Of a stretch of 12,734 nt of DNA, positions 7,841-12,734 are shown piece by piece; the stretch's first letter is position 1; every line of letters begins with the position of its first letter. The notes beneath the pieces were generated by a model that worked only from the letters and a program-made list of their open reading frames with translations, did no database searches and was not told where the DNA came from. The position numbers were made by a program, and so were the translations under genes. The stretch comes from CAYVBJ01 sp964415185 (GTDB lineage Bacteria; Bacteroidota; Rhodothermia; Balneolales; Balneolaceae), in the NCBI GenBank assembly GCA_964415185.1, contig CAYPZI010000081.1, forward strand, positions 1 to 12,734, given 5' to 3'.

Positions 7841-7868
7841 AAAATCGGTTTGCAGTACCTCAGAAACC
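7841..7868 (-). terminator. Weak intrinsic terminator candidate for the hydrolase gene
   Basis: On the minus strand GGTTT (7868-7864) pairs with AAACC (7851-7847). The 12 bases between include the gene's TGA stop, and a run of six T (7844-7839) begins two bases after the stem. The stem is only five pairs with poor inner pairing, so efficiency would be low. Confidence 0.35.
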
Positions 7869-8819
7869 ATTAAAATATTTCAGGATATTTCTTTCAAGCC
7901 ATTGGTCAGACTTGCTCCAAAAACCAACATGCCCTGCCTCATCTACAATACAGGATTTAAGGTTTCTGTTTTTTCGGATCTCATCAACAGGAGTGTACTC
8001 TAAAGGACAAAGCGGATCATGTTTACTATGAATGATTAAAACGGGTGATTGAATCTGATGCATAAAAAAAGCGCTTGAACAGGTTTCATAATAGTGATCT
8101 GCATCCTTAAATCCGTGAAGCCGAGCCGTTACCTGGTCGTCAAATTCATACAGCGTTTTTCCCGTAAACTCGGGAATATCAGGATATTTCATTCGCTTGA
8201 TTTTAGCTTTCTCAGCAAGGCTTCTCAGAAAATAGAAATTGTAGATTCTGTTAAATCCTGAATCCAGGTTCAGCGACCCTTTCCTTAAATCAAACGGGGT
8301 TGAAATAGCTGCAACTGCCTGAAGCGGGTGGGTGGTTTGGTATCGCCTCAGGTAATTTAAAAGGCAGCTCGCGCCCAGGGAATAACCGGCAGCAAAAAGC
8401 CTGCAATCCTGAAAATTTTCAACAGCCCACTGGAAAACCGTGTCGAGATCGTCGGTTTCACCCGAATGGTAAAACCGCCTGTTTCTGTTCATATCACCGC
8501 TGCAACTTCTAAAATTAACCGCAATGATTGAGTAGCCGTTCTGATAAAGAATACGGGCAAGACGTGTGATATAATATCTTCTTGACGAACCCTCCAGCCC
8601 ATGAAAAAGTATAGCGACCTTTTCAGAATTCTCATACACTTTCAGATCCATATCCAGAAAGTCCTGATCGGGTGTATTTATTCTGATCCTTTCGGCGCCA
8701 ATATCAACTACCGGCCGCAGTAAATTACTCAATATAGTTTGCCTGTGTCCGCCTCTGCACCATATCGGAGGAGTAAAGTTGCTGCAAGTTTTATTATCCG
8801 GATTTTTAGATTCCCTCAA
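7860..8819 (-). CDS. Alpha/beta hydrolase, YheT family (COG0429)
   Basis: Cytoplasmic serine hydrolase of the YheT/ABHD1-3 type. Substrate is not established for bacterial members; eukaryotic relatives act on fatty acyl esters or phospholipids. The 319 residues match the usual length. Seen: the family-specific N-terminal motif FTPPIWCRGGHRQTI (15-29); HGLEGSSRRYY (73-83), the oxyanion region; NFRSCSGDMNRNRRFYHSGE (102-121), a YheT hallmark; nucleophile elbow GYSLGAS with Ser147; Asp268 in SKHDPLCP; His297 in EAGHVGFW, completing the triad. There is no signal peptide. The start is a TTG at 8819: the first ATG (Met57) would remove the conserved N-terminal motif, and the frame is closed by a stop at 8841-8843; an ATT at 8828 is also possible. 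It is divergent from the Ppx/GppA gene with 180 bases between, and converges with the small membrane-protein gene. No pathway link is evident. Confidence 0.92.
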   Translation of the reverse strand: MRESKNPDNKTCSNFTPPIWCRGGHRQTILSNLLRPVVDIGAERIRINTPDQDFLDMDLKVYENSEKVAILFHGLEGSSRRYYITRLARILYQNGYSIIAVNFRSCSGDMNRNRRFYHSGETDDLDTVFQWAVENFQDCRLFAAGYSLGASCLLNYLRRYQTTHPLQAVAAISTPFDLRKGSLNLDSGFNRIYNFYFLRSLAEKAKIKRMKYPDIPEFTGKTLYEFDDQVTARLHGFKDADHYYETCSSAFFMHQIQSPVLIIHSKHDPLCPLEYTPVDEIRKNRNLKSCIVDEAGHVGFWSKSDQWLERNILKYFNGF

Positions 8820-8999
8820 AAAAGAAAATTTTTAAGAATTTTACAGGAATGTTAGCAATTATTTAGAGTAACTAAAAGAATTTTTAACCGGAGTTCGTGA
8901 TTTCATTATATTCTTATCCGGTTCAAAACATTAAATAATTCTCCTTATTTTATCACTCTAATATTCAAATAATTTTTGAGCCTTATTTAATTCTTATAT
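8820..8999. promoter_or_regulatory. Divergent promoter region, hydrolase / Ppx-GppA
   Basis: 180 bases of AT-rich DNA that must hold both promoters. I see no confident promoter boxes and no Shine-Dalgarno before the ATG at 9000, which follows TTCTTATAT. The only clear structure is an inverted repeat, AACCGGA at 8886-8892 and TCCGGTT at 8917-8923. Its arms are centred 31 bases apart, close to three helical turns. Confidence 0.45.
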
Positions 9000-10583
9000 A
9001 TGTCAGATGGATTCAACCAGAATATAGTTAAACGTATAGCTTCAATCGATCTTGGAACCAATTCCTTTCATGCTGTTATCGTTGATATTATGCAAGACGG
9101 CAGTTTCAGAACCATCGACAAATTGAAAGAAATGGTGCTTTTGGCTGAAAAAGGCATTGGTGACAGGCTTTCGGATGCCGCCATTCAAAGGGGTATTGAT
9201 GCACTGCAAAAAATTAAAACCTTGTGTGATCATCAAAATACAGATAAAATTCTGGCTTATGCCACAAGTGCCATCCGCGAAGCAGAAAACGGAGGCGAGT
9301 TTATACAGCGGGTGATTGATGAAATCGGCTTGAAAATAAATGCCATTCCGGGCCGGGTGGAAGCTGAGCTGATCGGCCTTGCTGTTCAACACGGAGTAAA
9401 ACTCCCTCCCACCCAGCCGGTGATGATGATGGATATCGGTGGCGGAAGCGTTGAATTTATTTTAGGAGACAGAGATAAGTTCTATTTTCTTAAAAGCAAA
9501 AAAGTGGGTGTTGCCAGGATGACGGCAAACTTTGTTGATCACGATCCCATTTCCCTGAACGAAATTAAAGCACTTGAAAACCATTTTGCAAATGAGTTGA
9601 AAGATATAGCCGAAGCTTTTGCAAGCCATCGCACCGACATCGTGGTGGGTTCCTCCGGAACGATGGAAAATATAGCGGCCATGATTGCATGGCGCAATAA
9701 CGAAAAACCTTCATTATCCCTCAACGAGTTAGAGTTCACATCATCACAATTTTTTGAATTTTATGATGATGTCATCAAAATGAATCATCAGGAAAGAGCG
9801 GAATTAAAAGGACTTGACGATAAGCGGATTGATCTTCTTGCCCCCGGCTTGATATTGATACGGTACGTGCTCAAAAAATTCGGTATAAAAAAGGTTATAA
9901 TATCATCACAGGCTCTCAGGGAAGGAATTATCATTCGCTACATCCGGAAAGAGTTCCCCCACCTTCAAAACCTTTTCACTGATCCAGATCCGAGACGAAG
10001 GAGCGTTATGGAATTGTTGAACAAGTGCCACTGGCACGAAGACCACTCCCGGCATGTAACCAATATGGCGCTCACTATTTTTGAATTTCTGAAAGATGAG
10101 ATCGGATTGAGGGATAACGACCGGGAACTTCTGGAATTTGCCTCCTACCTGCACGATATCGGTTATCATATTTCACACAGAAAGCATCACAAACACGCTT
10201 TGTATTTAATAAGAAATGCCGACCTTAAAGGTTTCAAGGAGCATGAAATTGAAATCATTGCAAATGTTGCCCGGTATCACAGAAGGTCTACACCTAAATC
10301 GCGCCATAAATACTACGACAGGCTTTCACCTGGCCTGAAAAAACGGATTAAAAAATTGTCTGCAATCCTGCGGGTCGCAGACGGCCTTGACAGAAGCCAT
10401 TACCAGAATGTAAGACATCTGGATCTTCTACAGGACAGTGATACGATTACCATTAAAATACAGACAGAATCCGATCCTGAACTTGAAATATGGGGTGCGA
10501 AGAGGAAAAGCACTCTTTTCGAGGAAGTTACCGGGAAAAAGTTAGAAATTATTCCTGTTGAGGAAGAGGTAGCAGCCATCTGA
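9000..10583 (+). CDS. Ppx/GppA phosphatase with C-terminal HD domain
   Basis: Cytoplasmic ASKHA-fold phosphatase. Family members remove phosphate from polyphosphate ends (exopolyphosphatase) or convert pppGpp to ppGpp; sequence alone does not decide which. In 527 residues: phosphate-1 loop IDLGTNSFH (16-24); ATSAIREA (88-95); GRVEAEL (118-124), placing Glu121 at the catalytic position, although the usual Ser before the Gly is Pro117; phosphate-2 loop MDIGGGSVEF (144-153); GSSGTMENIA (217-226); SSQALREG (302-309). The C-terminal part (about 330-510) is an HD-type domain with HSRHV (His352), YLHDIGYH (His385-Asp386), His399, YHRRST near 426-431 and LRVADGLDRSHY (Asp461), so the usual metal ligands look present. 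The ATG at 9000 leaves about 11 residues before the first strand. The gene stands alone, divergent from the hydrolase gene and convergent with the LemA gene 12 bases on. No polyphosphate kinase gene is nearby. Confidence 0.93.
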   Translation: MSDGFNQNIVKRIASIDLGTNSFHAVIVDIMQDGSFRTIDKLKEMVLLAEKGIGDRLSDAAIQRGIDALQKIKTLCDHQNTDKILAYATSAIREAENGGEFIQRVIDEIGLKINAIPGRVEAELIGLAVQHGVKLPPTQPVMMMDIGGGSVEFILGDRDKFYFLKSKKVGVARMTANFVDHDPISLNEIKALENHFANELKDIAEAFASHRTDIVVGSSGTMENIAAMIAWRNNEKPSLSLNELEFTSSQFFEFYDDVIKMNHQERAELKGLDDKRIDLLAPGLILIRYVLKKFGIKKVIISSQALREGIIIRYIRKEFPHLQNLFTDPDPRRRSVMELLNKCHWHEDHSRHVTNMALTIFEFLKDEIGLRDNDRELLEFASYLHDIGYHISHRKHHKHALYLIRNADLKGFKEHEIEIIANVARYHRRSTPKSRHKYYDRLSPGLKKRIKKLSAILRVADGLDRSHYQNVRHLDLLQDSDTITIKIQTESDPELEIWGAKRKSTLFEEVTGKKLEIIPVEEEVAAI

Positions 10584-10595
10584 TGCATGGGTTAA

Positions 10596-11501
10596 TCAAA
10601 CCTCCCCGGATGGAGGATTGCTTGAATTATTTTTACCCAACCGGCTCATAACAGGCAGATTCAGTATTTCAGGAATTGTTTTCCATTTATCTGATCCTGC
10701 CTCGGCAATTTGGACATCTGCGCCAAGCTCTCCCTGATCAATTTGTTGTTGTATCTCTTCAAGGGTTACAGGCCCTTGAGGCACACCTGATTTATTCATA
10801 TAAAAGTATTGAACTTTATTTTTTTCTTTCATTTTTGAAGCAATCAACTTACCCATATTGCCGGCCTGTAACGCCAGACCTTTGGTCGTACCTGCAATTT
10901 TGTTCCCGGCTTTTCCGAGTAATTGGTTAATCCGTTCTTCGTCTTCCGTTTCAAAACTTGACACTATGCCAATTTGCTCTTCCATTCCACCGGTATCAAA
11001 GTTTAGATAGGCCTCTCTTCTGAACCCGATAAAGCGCGCAAACAACACTGCGGGCAAACCGGACACCACATTGTTATACTCCTTAACCGCCCTGTTAAAT
11101 TCCTGGCCTTTTTTCTCAATATCCTCATGGCTTTTCCGGATGTCGTTCATTAAATCCTGATAAAGGGAACTTGCCTTAAGGTCGGGAAAACGCTGGGCGG
11201 CTCCCTGCAGTGTAGCCATCATTGTACTCGACTGTTGTACGGTGCTGATCAAATCATTTGCACTATTGTCGTTCGAAACTTTTAGTTGAGTAAATTGCTC
11301 AAATCCTTTATAGCCCTGAACCACCTCGCCCGCTTTATTGATTATATCCACCATTTTTTTAATGGCTCCGCCTACATTCGACTTTTTTTCTCTTACCTCT
11401 TCTTTCAGCTTTCTGAGCTTGTTATATGTATAAATACAAAAAATTAATACCAGAATGGCCGACCAAAAAATTATCGAGAATATGTCCGAGATAAATTCCA
11501 T
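10596..11501 (-). CDS. LemA-family protein with C-terminal GYF_2-like domain
   Basis: 301-residue membrane-anchored protein. Seen: one N-terminal membrane helix (about 7-26) ending in YNKLRKLKEEV, the usual LemA start; a long alpha-helical LemA core (about 28-168) with RFPDLKASSLYQDLMNDI (104-121), an E-x-x-I segment, FNRAVKEYNNVVSGLPAVLF (135-154) and GFRREAYLNF; an amphipathic Gly/Lys-rich linker (about 190-229); and a GYF_2-type domain (about 231-281) with YFYMNKSGVPQGPVTLEEI, later Trp273, and IPEIL. GYF folds commonly bind proline-rich peptides; the LemA role is poorly known, and some LemA proteins influence envelope stress or membrane proteases. Typical LemA proteins are near 190 residues, so the added 100 or so are the linker and GYF_2 part. 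The part after the first LemA helix is diverged from the classic R-x-D-L-I-P-N motif. The ATG at 11501 lies just before the helix. It converges with the Ppx/GppA gene. Confidence 0.88.
   Translation of the reverse strand: MEFISDIFSIIFWSAILVLIFCIYTYNKLRKLKEEVREKKSNVGGAIKKMVDIINKAGEVVQGYKGFEQFTQLKVSNDNSANDLISTVQQSSTMMATLQGAAQRFPDLKASSLYQDLMNDIRKSHEDIEKKGQEFNRAVKEYNNVVSGLPAVLFARFIGFRREAYLNFDTGGMEEQIGIVSSFETEDEERINQLLGKAGNKIAGTTKGLALQAGNMGKLIASKMKEKNKVQYFYMNKSGVPQGPVTLEEIQQQIDQGELGADVQIAEAGSDKWKTIPEILNLPVMSRLGKNNSSNPPSGEV
10601..10616. terminator. CCTCC/GGAGG hairpin at convergent gene ends
   Basis: CCTCC (10601-10605) and GGAGG (10612-10616) flank a 6-base loop, 18 bases after the Ppx/GppA stop and inside the last codons of the LemA gene (PPSGEV). 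T-runs are poor: five T at 10629-10633 on the plus side, three T on the minus side. It may be a weak two-way terminator. Confidence 0.3.
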
Positions 11502-11720
11502 ATGTGTAAAAATTTAGTGATTAACATTGTTAAACATGGTTTCAAGCCTGTTGCTTCTCACCCCGAATTCGGAATCGTATAACGTCAATATCGAGCCTGA
11601 ATATTTATAAACCTTTCTATACACTACGAAAACAAATCTGATTTACAGTCATCATGAAATCCAAAAATCAAATGATTATCTTTCGGGATTAAATTGAACA
11701 TCAAAAAAAAAGATTTATAA
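11502..11720. promoter_or_regulatory. Divergent promoter region, LemA / YpdA-like gene
   Basis: 219 bases of AT-rich DNA holding both promoters. Structures seen: a TTAACA-T-TGTTAA dyad close to the LemA start (listed separately), a 10-bp perfect palindrome CCGAATTCGG at 11563-11572, and two copies of ATTTATAAA (11602-11610 and 11713-11721), the second ending at the oxidoreductase ATG. I find no confident -10/-33 pair and no small gene. Confidence 0.45.
11521..11541. promoter_or_regulatory. TTAACA-T-TGTTAA dyad with overlapping 10-bp-spaced direct repeat
   Basis: Bases 11521-11533 form an inverted repeat with 6-bp arms about one base. The sequence AACATTGTT (11523-11531) recurs as AACATGGTT (11533-11541), eight of nine bases equal and exactly 10 bases later, one helical turn. 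It lies 20 bases upstream of the LemA start, where a repressor would block transcription or translation. An operator role is inferred. Confidence 0.3.
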
Positions 11721-12680
11721 ATGGTTATCATAATCGGTTCAGGGCCTATTGGCCTGGCCACTGCAATTCAATTAAAGAAAAAAAACATTCCGGCTTTGGT
11801 CATTGAGAGAGGTTGTCTCGTGAATTCGATTTATCATTACCCGGTTAACATGACTTTTTTTTCTACCTCTGAGAAGCTCGAAATCGGAAATGTGCCTTTT
11901 ATCTCTCACGGGCCGAAGCCTACGCGTCAGGAAGCACTTGAATATTACAGAAGGGCTGCAGAACATTATGACCTGAACATCAACCTGTATGAAAAGGTTT
12001 TATCCATAAGTGGGAATGACGGCAATTTCAAGGTTGTGACTGATAAAAATGAATACAAAGCTGCAAAAGTAATACTTGCAACCGGTTTTTATGGAAAACC
12101 GAAGCTGATGAATGTCCCGGGTGAAGATTTACCCAAAGTATTGCACTACTACGATGACCCACACAGATATGCCTGGCAAAATTTACTGGTCGTGGGCGGC
12201 GGAAATTCGGCAGTGGATGCTGCCCTTGAAACCTGGAGGCGAAATGCCAATGTTTCCATTTTACTGAGAGGAGGTGAATTAAAAGAAACAGTTAAGTATT
12301 GGGTAAAACCCGATATTGAAAACCGTATCAAGGAGGGCTCGATACGTGCTTTTTATCACTCGCAGCTATTGGAAGTGCGCGAAGACGAAGTGGATATTCA
12401 AACTCCCGATGGAAAAATCACCCTGGAAAATGATTTCGTCCTTGCAATGACCGGATATGAGCCTCACTATGACTTAATGAACCAGCTCGGCATTGAGCTG
12501 ACGGATGATGAACGCAAAATGCCTGTTTACGATGAGGAAACCCTTGAAACAAACAGAAAAGGCGTCTATGTGGCGGGTGTGGTTTGCGGTGGGATGGATA
12601 CAAGCTCTCTCTTCATCGAAAACTCAAGAGTTCATGCCAGCCATATTGCCGAATCAATTTTGCAATCGGAAAAAAAATAG
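11721..12680 (+). CDS. YpdA/Bdr-like FAD-dependent NAD(P)H oxidoreductase
   Basis: 319-residue cytoplasmic flavoprotein of the thioredoxin-reductase-like fold, closest to YpdA (bacillithiol disulfide reductase, Bdr). Seen: FAD motif IIIGSGPIGLATAI (3-16) with Glu29 ending strand two; the YpdA signature LVNSIYHYPVNMTFFSTSEK (33-52) and LEIGNVPF (53-60); ATGFYGKP (120-127); NAD(P)H motif VVGGGNSAVDAALE (157-170); AMTGYEPHYD; and the C-terminal FAD segment GVYVAGVVCGGMDTSSLFIEN. There is no CxxC pair. The Cys of the GPCG motif in Bacillus and Staphylococcus YpdA is Ile10 here; the only cysteines are 32 and 289. The ATG at 11721 is preceded directly by an in-frame TAA, which fixes the start. No bacillithiol synthesis genes (bshA/B/C) are in view. 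The stop abuts the SRP RNA gene on the other strand. A general quinone, disulfide or ferredoxin-type reductase role is the alternative. Confidence 0.88.
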   Translation: MVIIIGSGPIGLATAIQLKKKNIPALVIERGCLVNSIYHYPVNMTFFSTSEKLEIGNVPFISHGPKPTRQEALEYYRRAAEHYDLNINLYEKVLSISGNDGNFKVVTDKNEYKAAKVILATGFYGKPKLMNVPGEDLPKVLHYYDDPHRYAWQNLLVVGGGNSAVDAALETWRRNANVSILLRGGELKETVKYWVKPDIENRIKEGSIRAFYHSQLLEVREDEVDIQTPDGKITLENDFVLAMTGYEPHYDLMNQLGIELTDDERKMPVYDEETLETNRKGVYVAGVVCGGMDTSSLFIENSRVHASHIAESILQSEKK

Positions 12681-12693
12681 GGGCAAGCTACCC
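12670..12693 (-). terminator. Intrinsic terminator of the SRP RNA gene, inside the last codons of the YpdA-like gene
   Basis: On the minus strand GGGTAGCTTGCCC (12693-12681) can fold as a 5-pair hairpin (one G-U), followed by CTA and a run of eight T (12677-12670). Those T are the A-run encoding the last two Lys codons of the oxidoreductase gene. In mature SRP RNA the same bases may instead pair with the 5' end, so hairpin and RNA helix could be alternatives. Confidence 0.5.
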
Positions 12694-12734
12694 ATATCAC
12701 GCCGCTACGACCTTCTACCGCTGCTGCCTTCCGG
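12681..12734 (-). ncRNA. ffs: Signal recognition particle RNA, small bacterial type (partial, 5' half beyond right edge)
   Basis: RNA partner of Ffh in co-translational targeting of membrane proteins. Read on the minus strand the segment begins CCGGAAGGCAGCAGCGGUAG. This contains the GGAA tetraloop closed by C-G pairs and the AGCAG internal loop that forms the Ffh-binding site, as in E. coli 4.5S RNA (CCGGAAGGAAGCAGCC). Further on, GUGAUAUGGGUAGCUUGCC resembles the E. coli 3' part GUGCCGGGAUGUAGCUGGC. The window edge cuts at the tetraloop, so the 5' strand of the hairpin is missing. The 3' end is placed near 12681, before the U-run; exact processing is uncertain. Confidence 0.87.

Noticed and set aside
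9042..9392. 116-codon minus-strand frame within the Ppx/GppA gene
   Set aside because: Antisense to well-conserved phosphatase motifs; no family features of its own.
11563..11572. CCGAATTCGG palindrome
   Set aside because: Ten bases built around a GAATTC core with no second copy nearby; too short to claim as an operator by itself.
1..12734. Defence island, CRISPR array, prophage, IS element or biosynthetic cluster
   Set aside because: No repeats with spacers, transposase, integrase, nuclease or synthase genes are seen; all long frames are explained by transport, metabolic and envelope genes.

Overview
The window looks like chromosome from a Gram-negative member of the Bacteroidota/Balneolota group (an inference). 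The signs are RND pump subunits of the VDN type, AT-rich intergenic DNA, weak or absent Shine-Dalgarno sequences, a LemA protein carrying a GYF_2-like domain, a YpdA-like flavoprotein and a methylmalonyl-CoA epimerase. I see no phage, IS, CRISPR or tRNA features. Most of the window is ordinary housekeeping and envelope gene content.

Positions 1-6638 (minus strand) hold an efflux operon read right to left: a lipoprotein periplasmic adaptor (TTG start, 6638), a full-length RND transporter (5312-2031), and a second, different RND transporter (2008 down to the left edge, C-terminal part missing). Gaps are 15 and 22 bases, so co-transcription is very likely. One adaptor with two non-identical pump subunits recalls the MdtABC layout. 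No outer-membrane channel gene is visible. The second pump has a very Gly-rich, GC-rich loop exactly where the window cuts it.

Positions 6639-6935 form a divergent control region with a 22-bp dyad. To its right on the plus strand are methylmalonyl-CoA epimerase (6936-7346) and a small four-helix membrane protein of unknown function (7432-7839). A YheT-type alpha/beta hydrolase (8819-7860, minus) converges on them. It is divergent from a Ppx/GppA phosphatase with a complete C-terminal HD domain (9000-10583, plus). The phosphatase converges with a LemA-GYF_2 protein (11501-10596, minus), which is divergent from a YpdA/Bdr-like FAD-NAD(P)H oxidoreductase (11721-12680, plus). That last gene abuts the 3' half of a signal recognition particle RNA gene on the minus strand (12681 to the right edge). 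The RNA's putative terminator U-tract lies inside the last codons of the oxidoreductase gene.

Functional links between blocks are weak. The efflux operon is one unit; the other genes are single or paired, arranged divergently or convergently. I do not see a convincing new multi-gene system. The points most worth a second look are the YpdA homologue lacking the Cys of its glycine motif, the two-pump efflux operon with its Gly-rich loop and extra hydrophobic segment, the LemA-GYF_2 architecture, and the overlap between the SRP RNA terminator and the oxidoreductase gene.
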